Origin: Metarhizium brunneum
Lineage: Eukaryota > Ascomycota > Sordariomycetes > Hypocreales > Clavicipitaceae
DNA: 64,000 bases
Direction: 5' to 3'
Assembly (NCBI RefSeq): GCF_013426205.1
Contig: NC_089427.1
Location: 2,790,001 to 2,854,000, forward strand
Shown here piece after piece: positions 44,402-55,255 of this stretch. Position 1 is the stretch's first letter; each line of letters opens with the position of its first letter. The notes beneath the pieces are model-generated. The model saw only the letters and a list, made by a program, of their open reading frames with translations. It did not search any database and was not told where the DNA came from. A program made the position numbers and the translations under genes.

Positions 44402-46124
44402 TTTTGATGAATGTGTGTATTGATAGACTTGGCGTTGGCATAGACTTGCTCATCTCCCTGTGATGTACATATATGTGTATTATGTGTATATATATAATGT
44501 AAACTGGTAACTACTATTGCGCATGTGGCTACGTTTGATGCAGGGACTAGGACTAGTAGTTGTCGAGTCGATTTGGATTTGGGACAGGGTTGAATTGCTG
44601 AAAATAGCTGTGTGGCTGTCTGCATGTATAATCGTGTCTAGATAGTCCGCACATGATGTTGGATTGCTAGAAGGAGGCACAATCTGGGTCAACAATATGA
44701 TGATTTGGTCGGCTGCGTTGGTGGCCAAGTACAAGCTACATGGTGAAAATTCGAGTCTGTCCTGAAACGCTTAGACAGGGTAAGAATTGAAGCTCTTGCA
44801 GCTTTGTATAATACTGGGGGACGAGGGCCTTTTAAACAACTCTGCTCGTGCACCGGGACCTGGAGTGCCATGTAGTTGTTACGCGGTCCGCATGCCGGTG
44901 CAGGAACAGAGAGGCATTTCCAAACATTTCGGCCTAGTGGCAGAATGTGGAGCTGACGAATCAGCAGAGACTTGGCTGCGGCTTCTGGAAGTTGGTGGGG
45001 CTGAAATGCACGGAGGGGCCAAGGGGCCTGCCTGGTGCGTCTCCTGGGAAACGGCGGTGCATGGGACCACGCTCTTTGTGCATACTACTAGTGATGTGTA
45101 GAGACGGACATGGACACTCGACCGAGTGCATAAATTGACAAAGCATGTTCCAAGTTGCCTTTGGGGTGTGGAGTTCGGCAATCCGCATGGCAGTTTTGCG
45201 TACGTACGAGGCGGACACTCTGGCCATGGCCCCTCCGGGATGGTGATGGCGGTGCACCTTGGCTCGACCGCCTGGCGGCATGCTGGTGGTAAAACGGAGG
45301 CAGAGTCGTTATGCCATCTTTTTCCCTTTATTTTTCTTCCTCTTTTTTCTTCGGCCACTTGCCGGCGCAGTCAGGTCGTGAGTAATTAATTACCTAGGTC
45401 CTTTATGTATGTATGGCCATGGAGCAACATTAAACGTTGAATGTGGTGGGCATCCCAGCCGCATTAACGCCAAATAAAAAATAAACCCACTGATCAGTCA
45501 TGACTGACGCCTTCTTGTGCTCTTAGCCTCCCTTTGGCTTTTGCATTCTTGGGCTCTGCAAGTCACTGCCTCCCCCAATCACCCGTCTCATCATCCCCCC
45601 AGCCATTACGGAGTACATGCGCCGTCCACCTGCGCCCACGCCCACGCTCACGCCCACAAGACAGACAGACGCCCGCTTCTCCCGTTTCCGACCGACTCCG
45701 CTTGTCGTGTCGATTTGGCGCTCGTCGACTGTTCTTCGACTTTTCTCAAAACACCAGACTGCCTGCGTCCTGTTCACCAGCTGGCAACTCCGTGTTCACT
45801 CAACGGGACGCCCATTAGGAAATTGGGGCACTGTCATCTGCATACGCCCGCTGAATAAAAAGCCTGGCCGTTTGGGACTGGCTCTGCCCTTCGGCATCAA
45901 GACAACTCACCAACAACAAGAATCCTCAAACTCGGTCGCTCGCGCAATGATTTAGCCTCGGATCTCTGTGTTGTGTCGGGATTTTTCGTTTCCTCTTTGC
46001 CTCCTCTTTGCCTCGCCTGCTCTTCTGCTCTTCTGCTCCTCGGCTCCTCGGCTCCCTCGTCACCTCCAACCGCCCGGAGCACCGCGTCGCCAATTTGCAA
46101 TTCGCCTTGGACTGCCAGCCAGCC
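44402..46124. other. 1.7-kb spacer
   Basis: It contains an AT dinucleotide-like stretch after the rhomboid stop (44470-44500), ACCTAGGT at 45392, a TACGGAGTAC copy at 45607 and the CT-rich leader of the sirtuin gene. No gene is supported. Confidence 0.5.
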
Positions 46125-47930
46125 ATGGAAGAAATTACCTCGAGTCCGCTGTCTAATGTGACGGCGTCCCCGCTGTCAAGTCTCTCCAAAACCCCGTCTC
46201 TGCCCAGCTCGCCCGATGTGCAACCAGACGCCGGCGTCCGATATCCCTCGCCAACCTCGACATCGACGTCGGGAACGCAATCACCCATCAAGTTGGGCGA
46301 CCCCGTCGACGACAGCCCGCGCCCTGCCAAGAAGAGACGCATCACGCCGCCCCGCGAGCGCATCACCGCCTACCTCGACTTGATGAAGTCACACGACGAC
46401 TTCAGCCACGAGGACAATTTCCACATGGAGAGGCTGCTCAGTGCCCTGCGCAAGAAGAAAAAGATTGTCGTTGTGGCCGGAGCTGGCATTTCCGTCTCGG
46501 CTGGCATTCCCGACTTCCGCTCCTCCACCGGACTCTTTGCCGCCCAACGCAACCAGCACAAGCTCAAGGCCTCGGGCAAGCACCTGTTTGACGCGTCCGT
46601 CTACAAACACGAGTCGTCCACCTCGTCCTTTCACACCATGGTCCGAGAAATGAGCGAGATGAGCAAGAATGCTCACCCCACGCCCTTCCACCACCTGCTG
46701 GCCTCCCTCGCTCAAGAAGGACGTTTGCTACGCCTCTATTCACAAAATATTGACTGCATCGACACGTCAATGAAGCCTCTGCATACCCAGATTCCGCTCG
46801 AGCCAAAAGCCCCTTGGCCGACTACCATTCAGCTGCACGGAAGTCTGGACAAGATGGTGTGCACCAAGTGCGCCGATATTCAGCCGTTCCAGGGCGATAT
46901 TTTCGACGGGCCCGAGGCACCGCTTTGCGAATCCTGCAAAAACCTCGATGAAGTGCGCACGGCTCATGCGGGCAAGCGGAGCCATGGAATTGGACGCCTG
47001 AGACCGCGATTTGTGCTGTACAATGAGTTCAACCCCGACGAGGACGCCATTGGCAACGTCATGCGAGCCGACCTGAGGGCCCGGCCGGACGCAGTCCTGG
47101 TGGTAGGCACGACACTCAAAGTACCGGGGACGCGACGACTTGTGAAGCAATTATGCCAGGTTGCGCGAGGCCGCAAAGATGGTCTCACCGCCTGGCTCAA
47201 CATCGACCCGGAGCCAAAGATTCCCGATTTCAAGGACTGCTGGGATCTCGTCGTCAAGTCAACCTGCGACAATATTGCCAGATTGGCGTCTCTGCCGCCG
47301 TGGGATTGCGAGATTGGAGACGACTACTTGGTATCCAAAGAACAGGAGCGGGAAAGGCTCTCATCGCCACCAGCCAAATTCGAAGTCCGACTGGACGGCA
47401 AACCAACATCCGCCGAGGACCTCCAGGCGATCCCAACTCCACGTGCAAGCCCACCGCCGCCGCCGCCGCTGCTGCAGTCCTCGGGGAGAAAACCCTTGCC
47501 AGAAGCAAAACAGACCAAGCTCCCCTTTGGCAATCCGAAGCCTGTCGCACTCACCAAGGCAGGCAAGAGTGCCAAACCTCGCAGCAGAAATCCAAAGCAA
47601 CCTACCAAGGCCGCGCAACCACCTCCCACAAATCCCATTTTGCAGGCTTTCAAAGCCTCCAAAAATGTATCAGATGCCGCCTCGGCCAAGAAGCTGGGAG
47701 CTCGTTCGCCGCTGCCAGATTGCAAGCCTTGCAAAGTAGAGCCGAACTTGGTGCTTTCGCTGCCGTCTCCTGGCCATGATGGCAAAACCCCGGAGAGAGT
47801 TCCTGCGGCGGGCGACCACAACCCTACTGCGTCTCCTACGACGCCGACGATGCTGGAGCACCAACTTGGCGAGACTATTTCGCCGAAATCCATTCCTAAT
47901 AACATGCGCAACCTGATTGATGTCTCTTAA
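46125..47930 (+). CDS. Hst3/Hst4-type NAD-dependent histone deacetylase (sirtuin)
   Basis: A single frame of 601 residues. The N-terminus is Ser/Pro-rich with a bipartite-like NLS (RPAKKRRI, about 66-73). The sirtuin core has the NAD motif GAGISVSAGIPDFRSS (from 119), SQNIDCID (206-213), catalytic His238 (IQLHGSLD), zinc cysteines at 246, 249, 268 and 271 (VCTKCAD, LCESCKN), then YNEFNPDEDAIG and VVGTTLKVPGTRRL. These last features and the order are those of Hst3/Hst4, which remove H3K56 acetylation and guard genome stability; in Aspergillus the relative HstD also affects secondary metabolism. The C-terminal 200 residues are disordered, with a poly-Pro run and a PIP-box-like KQTKLPFGNPK. The start is the first ATG in the frame. 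Confidence 0.92.
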   Translation: MEEITSSPLSNVTASPLSSLSKTPSLPSSPDVQPDAGVRYPSPTSTSTSGTQSPIKLGDPVDDSPRPAKKRRITPPRERITAYLDLMKSHDDFSHEDNFHMERLLSALRKKKKIVVVAGAGISVSAGIPDFRSSTGLFAAQRNQHKLKASGKHLFDASVYKHESSTSSFHTMVREMSEMSKNAHPTPFHHLLASLAQEGRLLRLYSQNIDCIDTSMKPLHTQIPLEPKAPWPTTIQLHGSLDKMVCTKCADIQPFQGDIFDGPEAPLCESCKNLDEVRTAHAGKRSHGIGRLRPRFVLYNEFNPDEDAIGNVMRADLRARPDAVLVVGTTLKVPGTRRLVKQLCQVARGRKDGLTAWLNIDPEPKIPDFKDCWDLVVKSTCDNIARLASLPPWDCEIGDDYLVSKEQERERLSSPPAKFEVRLDGKPTSAEDLQAIPTPRASPPPPPPLLQSSGRKPLPEAKQTKLPFGNPKPVALTKAGKSAKPRSRNPKQPTKAAQPPPTNPILQAFKASKNVSDAASAKKLGARSPLPDCKPCKVEPNLVLSLPSPGHDGKTPERVPAAGDHNPTASPTTPTMLEHQLGETISPKSIPNNMRNLIDVS

Positions 47931-49446
47931 CACCATGGAAGGGGAAAGGAAAGGGGTTCACCAGAGTATAGTTTTTAAAACTGGAGTTGTTGTGGATATA
48001 TATACTATTGAATTCGGAGTCAATATCTCATAGAGAGCGGGAGGCTCCTCCGGTGTTTTGGGCGTTGATTGGAATGTTCGGGCCGCGCTGCATAGATGAT
48101 AAAGTAACCGTGGTCGATGGTTGTACATGAGGAGGTTCTATTGATGGCCTGTTCACTGTGCGGGTGGTTTACTTGATACGCACGATACATAGACTTGCAT
48201 CAAGGGTCTTTTAATGCTGCGACGTGCGCTCTTGCCGTGATTTGACACTTTGTCTACTCTGATTTTGCCCGGGGAGACTCCCCGTACGTCCATGTGTTTC
48301 ACTCACCGTCCATCAAAGTATGAGATGCTCCCTGCGGCTGAAGTTGGGTGATTCCCTCCTCCTGAGTGTATCTAGTCGTCTCTGTAGATGTCCTAAGTAA
48401 CGGTTGAAGCACCTCTTCTCGACCTGTTCCTGGTCCTGGTCCTGGTCCTGGTCCTGGTCGTGGCACCCCGTCGGGCTATGCAGTCAAGGTCACACTATGC
48501 AGGGACACGAGTTGCCGCAAAGTTCGGGTCTGACAAGAATTGGCGCCGAAGGAGAGCAGGGTATCGTGCAGGCGGTGTTACGACACGTCAACCACATCCA
48601 AGAAAGTCAATGCAAAGTCGAGGTGTCGTTTATCCCTTTTGCTTCGTCCACTACGGCATTGGCTTGGCGCCTTTGTTCGCCTGCGCGCCGTAGCGCCGCT
48701 TGTATTAAGGGTAGATCTTCCAGTCGAGCGGGATTTTGAAGTTTCACATGGCCCAGGCGAGAAGATGCTTACTGCCTGCTACGCTGTTTGTCTTGCAATT
48801 CGTCTGTCGCCGTGGCGGCGAGCGAGAAGAGGAGGGAATATCATTTAAAGCTCCATCTTGTGGCTTGACGACTCTCTGTCCTGTGAAGCGTATCTGGGGC
48901 CTCGAAGTTTCGCCGCAGACTTGCTTCGTCCTTTCGGACGCTCGACTTCATAAACGAGCGGCTCTCGGGGATTCCGGAGATTTGGCTCGTGGCAATGGTT
49001 TGTCTATACTACCTACCTAGGTAGGTATAGTTGCCAGGAACAATGATTAGGGATTGGATACGTACCAGGGTGCGACGTGCACTACAAAATACAATGCGTC
49101 CTGGACGAGCGTACATTCAGGGCACACAGTGTTAAGACAGGTTGAGGAAGGTAATGAGCTTGTGTTGGCGCCGCTTCAAACTCTCGCGTGTTCTAAATAA
49201 AAGGCGGCATATGCTTCTTGAGACAAAATGCGTCACCAACGGTAGCTGTACAGACTGGCGCTGAGCAGGCAGAATGAATCATCTCTCAAGGATCCTCGCG
49301 GCCACGGACTTCTGAGCATGGAACAAAAGTGCACTTCATTTGGGGTATTGTTGTTCTTTTTTTTTGTTCTTCGAAGAAAAATAGCCGTTAGTCAAAATGA
49401 CCGTCTATGTATATCCATTATTCGTGCTTCCAAGACACAATGCCCT
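47931..49446. other. Convergent spacer between sirtuin and Esc2-like genes
   Basis: It holds (CCTGGT)5 at 48429-48458 and a palindromic ACCTACCTAGGTAGGT at 49011-49026. No gene is supported; short frames at 48404-48848 lack motifs. Confidence 0.5.
48429..48458. repeat. (CCTGGT)5 hexamer repeat
   Basis: Five uninterrupted copies. In one frame it would encode Trp-Ser repeats, but there is no supporting gene. Confidence 0.9.
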
Positions 49447-50979
49447 TCACCTGACGTGTACATCAATCGTGTCCATGTCATGAATATCTGCCTCGTCCAT
49501 GGTGACATGCTCCTCCAGCCTGTCGCCGTCGAACCACAGGCCTACGTCTTTATCAGAGCCTATTGATCGCTGTGTGCGGAACCCAGTGATCAACGTCTCG
49601 ACTGTCGTTTCTGGCCGCACAGTTAGATTGACGTCTTCCAAGTCCCGCGACTTGAGAATGACGCGAATCTTGACCTCCGGAGCAGGCGGCTCTTCTGCTG
49701 CCGCCGGCTCGTCCTCGTCCGACAATTCACCTGCTTCTCGCTTCCTTCTTAGCTCCTCGTTGCGTTCCATTTCGTGGAATAAATCCACCGTCCATGCCTC
49801 CATGTGGACTTGCGTCCGACCGTTGACCAGCCCCTTTGAGCTATTGCCGTCCACGACGGCCCGCCCGTTCCCTTCAGGCCGAATACCAAGGGTCAACAGC
49901 GTAGAAAATATGTACACCTTTTGCTTCTGCCATGTAAGCACAATATCTTCTTCCTTTTGGACGTCTTTCAGGATTCCTTTGTGATGCTGGAGCGTAAGCC
50001 ACGTGTCGCGAGCGAGGCGTAGTTGCTTGTCGAACAGAAACTTGAAGCAGCAGGGCTTGGTGCCTGGGACCTCCGATGTGACGAGAATTTCAATGCGATC
50101 CTTTGTCGCTTCGCCATCTTCGCCGACCCTGAGCATGGCCTGGTTTTGAGCACGCTGCTCCTCTGCCCTGCGAACGTACTCGGAAAATTCGTCCTCCTCC
50201 TCGGTGGCCATGAAGCTGGGCTCGTAGACTTCTACGCTAGCTTCTCGTTGTTTAGTGCTGCGTGCTACCTGAACATCACTGCCATCATCATCATCATCAT
50301 CTGAATCGACAAGCACGATTGGTGCAGCCTTTGGCGTCCTAGTTACCCGGTGCAGGCTGCCCGACGTCGTGGGTTTGGTGTGAGACCGCAGTAGTCGAGC
50401 AGAGGGCGAATCGCCCAGCGACATGTCTGTGTTTTCCATGTCGAGATTCGTACTCTTTGACGGGGTTGAGTCTAGGCGCGTTCGTTTTGAGGCCGGCGGC
50501 GTAACCAACTTGCTGAATTGTTTGGTAAAACCCAAGTTAGCTACATAAACAAAACAAAGCAAAGCAAAATTCTAAGCACACGTATGTACGAACCTAGCCA
50601 TGACGTCCCCATCTTGGGGAGAACAACCAACAGGTGTACTTCTCATAGCTACCCGAGGAGACTCGTGTGACCCCGTAGCTGCCTGGACATCTATTTCCTC
50701 ATCATCATCCAGCGGCCTCTTGGCGGATTCGACCGATTTTCGCCGCGCTTCTTCTTCCTGCTTCTGCTTCCTCTTTTTCTTCATCCTCCTCTCGCGGTCG
50801 GCAGCCACGATTGGCTCCATCTCCTTGGACCTGCGGAACAGGTCAAGGCCATCATCATCAGCGTTGGTGTCATCAGACGGCGTCGCCAGCCTTTGCGACG
50901 CAGACTTGCGCAAAGCTGTCGGCTTGAAGGGAAGCTTCTTCGCCTTGGGTCGAGAAGGGCTGGGCTCTTCGCCCATCAT
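49447..50979 (-). CDS. Esc2/Rad60-type protein with SUMO-like domain
   Basis: Exons, complement(49447..50512, 50594..50979), give 483 residues. The intron begins GTTCGT and ends TTCAG, with GCTAAC as branch point; it joins DGDVMA to SKLVTPPASKRTRLD. An upstream AG would bring in a stop, so this acceptor is needed. The N-terminal half is polar, with KKKRKQKQEEEARR as coiled/NLS region and a DSDDDDDD acidic run. A first ubiquitin-like stretch is possible around IEILVTSEVPGTKPCCFKF. The C-terminal 75 residues (VKIRVILKSRDLEDVNLTV through DMDTIDVHVR) form a Rad60-SLD SUMO-like domain. Members (Rad60, Esc2, NIP45) act in the SUMO pathway in replication repair and silencing. The gene diverges from lsm6. 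Confidence 0.82.
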
Positions 50980-51449
50980 GGTGGTGTTAGGGGAAACGCG
51001 GGGGCAGATTCGAAAACACGTCGGTGGAAAGGCTTGGAGCCCATGCGCGCCTCTGTGCTACGCATAACCAACGTGTCGCAGGGCTCAGGCGATGCCGCGT
51101 ATTAAATAGCTCGGCGGGATTGTGCGTGAATGTGAAGTATGGCAACGTCTGATGGCGGGGCGGTTCATTGTCTGGTTTCAATCTTGTTTGTCGGCGTCAA
51201 TGGCAAGTGGCCGCCTTGATTGTTGCAGCTGGCGGGCGGTTGTCCCGAGCGGGTTCAAATATTGTTCAGTCGTCAGAGCCAGTGAAGAAGTTCATTGGAG
51301 TAAGCCGCCGCCACAGTGCGAGCATTTCAATGTCGTACAATCCGCCCCACTTTGTTACCAGAAGCTACGTACCTGCAAAGTCTCGCGCCAAATTCCATCA
51401 ACCTCATTCATCACCTTTGAAGCACCCTGTCATTGCCATTCTTCACACC
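50980..51449. promoter_or_regulatory. Shared divergent promoter, Esc2-like gene and lsm6
   Basis: The interval between the two start codons is 470 bp. It also contains an ATG at 51330 in frame with lsm6. Co-regulation is an inference from layout. Confidence 0.45.
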
Positions 51450-51902
51450 ATGTCTTCGGCAGAGAACGGCAGCATTTCACAGGGCGAGGGCAAGGACCCG
51501 TCTAGCTTCCTGAGCGACATCATCGGCAATCCTGTCATTGTTAAACTCAACTCTGGCGTCGTCTACAAGGGTGAGGCGCTCCCTCAGACGCTGCCGCAAC
51601 GTCCTGTCCACGATGCACATGAACGCCGCCTGTGCAGCATCAAAATATGAATGGCGCACATGACTAACTGGATGCGTGGATATAGGTGAATTGCAATCAG
51701 TGGACGGCTACATGAACATTGCGCTAGAGAAGACGGAGGAGTATATCAACGGCAAGAAGCGTAGGGATTACGGAGATGCATTCGTGCGAGGAAACAATGG
51801 TGGGTGCATCTTATAGCTTTCCGTCTCTCTCTCTTTTTTTTTCACCTTGACGATGGAGCGACTAACTCGCATGTAGTAATGTACATCTCGGCAGACTCAT
51901 AA
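51450..51902 (+). CDS. lsm6: Lsm6, Sm-like protein of the U6/mRNA-decay rings
   Basis: Exons 51450..51570, 51686..51799 and 51877..51902 give 86 residues, the usual Lsm6 length. The Sm1 motif is NPVIVKLNSGVVYKGELQSV followed by DGYMNIALE; the Sm2 motif is FVRGNNVMYISAD. The last exon has only eight codons plus the stop. Introns: GTGAGG with a GACTAACTGG branch and TATAG; GTGGGT with GACTAAC branch and GTAG. Lsm6 is part of both Lsm1-7 (cytoplasmic decay) and Lsm2-8 (U6 snRNP). The stop is 106 bp from the stop of the convergent methyltransferase gene. The start at 51450 matches the family; an in-frame ATG 40 codons upstream is a possible alternative. Confidence 0.95.
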
Positions 51903-52008
51903 AGCACGCCAAGGACATGAATAAATCGTCTTGATACCACCACTGCCTGTTCTCGCTACTATCTAGAAGTCCCTCTTCCCACCACCATCAATATGCTGCT
52001 TCTCATCC

Positions 52009-53013
52009 CTAAATCCTCCTTGTCCACGCATACACCGTGAACCCATGGAATTCAACCTCCTCCTTCTCATTCCAGACCTGGTCCCCCTCGCTCATAATCC
52101 CATCAAACTTGGCCCTAAACGCGTCCTTATCCGCATCTCGAAGCACCGCAACCTGACTCAACGTCTGGATTCGATCCCACAGCAACTCCTTGGCCAGCCA
52201 GACCGTAAACGGAATCTTTTCTTGACCAATAGGCACGGCAAACAACGGCGCTGGGTCACGAGCTTGCCGCTCAAACACGTCCCGCCATTTGTCGTCTCGG
52301 AATCGATTTGTGCCGTCCGGCGGGAGGGCAAGGATGAGCTGCTTCAATTCCTTTTCCCAGGCAGTCGATGCCGTCCAATCCGCCGGTTGGTTATCTGACG
52401 CCTGTTGGCACTGTAGTCAAGCAACCGCTGTTGGGGGAGTCACGTACAATCCTCAATGTTCCAAATGATGCCCAACCTGCCTCCCGGCTTGAGCACCCGA
52501 CGAATCTCCTTCAGTGCTTCCTCGTTTGCAAACCTGCGCTGCTATTAGTGCAGGCCTTGATGGCTGTGTCCAGCGGGATCAAAGCTCACCAGTGGAACGA
52601 CTGGGAGAACCCTCATTAGCATCCGGTGTCAGGGATATGCGGACTGGATTGCATAAACATACCTGGGCTGCAATGACGGCATCCGCCCACCCATCGCCTA
52701 GATTTATGCTCGTGGCTAGTCCATCTATTACCTCGACATGCTCCAAATGCTTGCCTACGAGACTCTGGCGCATCTTTGCTACCGGCTCCACTGCCACAAT
52801 GTCATACTGCTCCTCTCGAGCAGCCAGTAGCTCTGTGAACTTGCCCGTGCCGGCTGCGAGATCGACTATCTTCGCACGAGGCCTGTTGGCAACGTCGAGG
52901 TTGCGCAGCAGAGCCTCGACTGCATCAGCTGGGTACGAGGGGCGATGGACGTCATATGCTGAGGCGTTGTCGAAGCCAGTTACGGCGGCGTGGGCGACTT
53001 TCTGGGGCGGCAT
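52009..53013 (-). CDS. Class I SAM-dependent methyltransferase (Crg1/UbiE-like)
   Basis: Four exons, complement(52009..52394, 52448..52533, 52590..52600, 52663..53013), give 277 residues. SAM motif I is IVDLAAGTGKFTELL (49-63), with VAVEP as the acidic strand (73-77) and the late motif RRVLKPGGRLGIIWN. The N-terminal FDNASAYDVHRPSYP is typical of small fungal methyltransferases related to Crg1/Tmt1. The 11-nt second exon TCGTTCCACTG supplies the conserved SFHWF (AAQ/SFHW/FANEEAL). All intron borders keep the frame: GTATGT...CAG, GTGAGC...CAG and GTACGT...CAG; at the last one the nearer AG would give a stop and is skipped. The substrate is unknown. The protein is probably cytosolic. Confidence 0.87.
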
Positions 53014-53493
53014 TGTGAGATGGCTCCGTTTGAGCTGACAACTTTATTAGTATTGTAGGTATTGCAGGCGTGTGTCACTTATATATTCTCCAGAATCCAG
53101 ATGGAGTAATGCTGTTCTATTCGGGTACGCCGTTGCTTTGGCCAATTGGATCACGGCCGTTTCCAAGATAGTTTTTGGCACTAGGCTGTTACCGTTATCA
53201 CCGAGAACCCGATCGAACTACGAGATTCCAGTTTCAGGAAGTCGGCAATACTATTGTGTGGTAACCGGAGCATCGACCGCTTGGCCAGTCAAATGCGATG
53301 GAACATGTCAAGTTCAACTCCAATTAACCGTCATGCGTATCCACTTTGGTAATTATGTCATTAATAAGAATGTATATTCCGTGCACCAACTTTACATGCA
53401 ATGATATTTACCCTAGCCGAGATCGGATGTCACAAAAGCCCTCCCAAAAAGATGAAAAAATCTAACTCATCATATACACCATAGCAGGCAGGG
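53014..53493. other. Spacer between methyltransferase and membrane-protein genes
   Basis: AT-rich toward the left and right ends; no gene is supported. It includes the promoter of the methyltransferase gene. Confidence 0.5.
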
Positions 53494-54444
53494 TTACCGT
53501 CTTTGCTTCTGTAATTTTGCAGACGTTGGCCTTGTCTGTGGTTCTATGCTGTGACGCTCTCGTCTTGAACGAGGCCTTGCAGCTGGAAATTCGGATCGAG
53601 CACCCAATGTACCCGCCGGAAGGACCTCAAACCCAGAGTTCAGCCTGCGATGCGTCCTGTTCACGAATACCTGGGCAGAGCCGTAAACCTGCCTCGTGTT
53701 CTGCAGGTTGTTGACGACACTCGAGTCCAGCGATACTGCCCTCGACCTCGGCCTGTGCCTGGCCATCTGTTGAGGGGAGAGCGTGAAGCTTCTCTCTGAG
53801 CCTTGCAACGAAACCCTGCCTGACCCAGATGGTTTATATACAGTGCCGTCTGCTGTTGCAGGCACACGATTCTCGTCGTTGTGTTCCACTGCGTAGTCGG
53901 AATACTCGGCCACATCGTGCGCATCGGGTGCTGATAGCGCACTGGAGCGGGTAAATGCTGCATTCGACGATTCGCCAACGTTTTCCTGAGCATCTTCCAA
54001 GCAGTAGTATACCTTTTCTCCGCCCGGGACAGCCTGGTTCGAGCCTTCGATGGCTGAAGGAGCAGAGGAAGCAGTCTGGCTAGCCTCTGCTGGTCTGGAA
54101 CCGGCTATCCATATCCCTTCAACTTCGACTCCGCGTTCGATGGCTCGCACGCCAAACGGAACATTCGAGTAGCTCATGTGGCGGATCCCACAGTGCTTCA
54201 TCTCTGTAATTCGAGACCGCCGTTCCTCGTCGATAACTTCGTACTTTCGAAGCTCTCGATTATTTTGCCACAGCTTTACGAGACCGATAAGAAAGACGAT
54301 GGCTATGCAACATGCAAGGACCTGCAGTACATAACCAAGTCAGTTCAGGACTCAATGCTCCTGCAAGGCAGTGCAGCGTGTGCCGACAAGACTTACAAAT
54401 GTCATCTGTTGCCATAGCTGCCATTGTATAAAGAAGGAAGTCAT
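53494..54444 (-). CDS. Single-pass membrane protein, function unknown
   Basis: Exons, complement(53494..54321, 54397..54444), give 291 residues. The first 16 codons (MTSFFIQWQLWQQMTF) join exon 2, which starts VLACCIAIVFLIGLVKLW, so one membrane helix at about 15-33 is split by the intron (GTAAGT, CTGAC branch, CAG; phase 0). A basic, charged segment follows (NNRELRKYEVIDEERRSRI). The remainder is polar and Ser-rich. It includes the stretch MSYSNVPFGVRAIERGVEVE, which may be conserved, and Arg-rich clusters near the end (RPRSRRERHS). It has no enzyme motif. Topology is likely N-out with a cytosolic tail. I do not recognise the family. Confidence 0.75.
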
Positions 54445-55255
54445 GCTTGAGCCTCCCTCCCCCGTCGGCTTTGGTTCAGGTGCAGGCGACAACAAGAATT
54501 AGAGACCACATTCGGCAAAAGTCCTGGGAGGCAGACATTATTTATGCGACCATGTTTTAGCGGATGGAATCGAATAGCCGTGGAAAAAAATAAAGAAAAG
54601 GCACTGAGGGCAGGGTCCAGGCGCAGTTCCGAGTGAAAGAGAGTCAGAATCAGCAAGAGCCAGCGAGCAGCCCGTGTATCTGACGAAACTTGAACCAAAC
54701 ACGTTGTGAATCCTGATTGTGCTAATTTTGCACTTTCGTCTCACTGCAAGTCAGATTAAAAGAAAACCGTCTGATAGCACTTTGGACACCACCTGCTTTC
54801 AATCTGGCAAAATTATTGCAAGTAACGAGTCGAGTGGTGTTGATGGGCCGCGCTGCGAAATCAAGGCCCAAAAGTCGAAAACCGCCAAAAAAAAAAAAAA
54901 AAAAAAAAAGGCAAGAGAAACGAAATTCCCGCACATGCATTTGGTAGGCCAGAGGTTGGGCGTGAACAAGAGGCGTACTCCGTACTCTGTGCATTTTGGT
55001 CCGAGACATGCTGGCGAGTAGAATGTTCCGGAATGGACAATATCAGCAGGGAATGAGGTATTGTGCAACCATGGACATGCAACATTGGTCGACTGCTTCA
55101 TCACTGTGCGACTGGTCAGGTGCCACAGATTACGTTGACGGGCTGACAGAATGTATTACTACTCCATGCATGCAGGTATCCGTGCAATTTTATTATGTCA
55201 TGTCTTGTTACACTAGACGCCATCTTGCCACGATATCCTGTTGAACTCATGTCCG
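54445..55255. other. Spacer with poly(A)23
   Basis: It carries a 23-base A run at 54887-54909 and a TACTCCGTAC copy at 54976. No gene is supported. Confidence 0.55.

Noticed and set aside
43217..44625. Long open frames (over 360 codons) antisense to the rhomboid gene
   Set aside because: They arise from the GC-rich third positions of the sense gene, are Arg/Pro/His-rich and show no domain.
50520..50545. Alternative acceptor TATGTAG in the Esc2-like intron
   Set aside because: It would be followed in phase by a stop (AGC TAA); the downstream TTCAG keeps the frame and leaves GCTAAC as the branch point.
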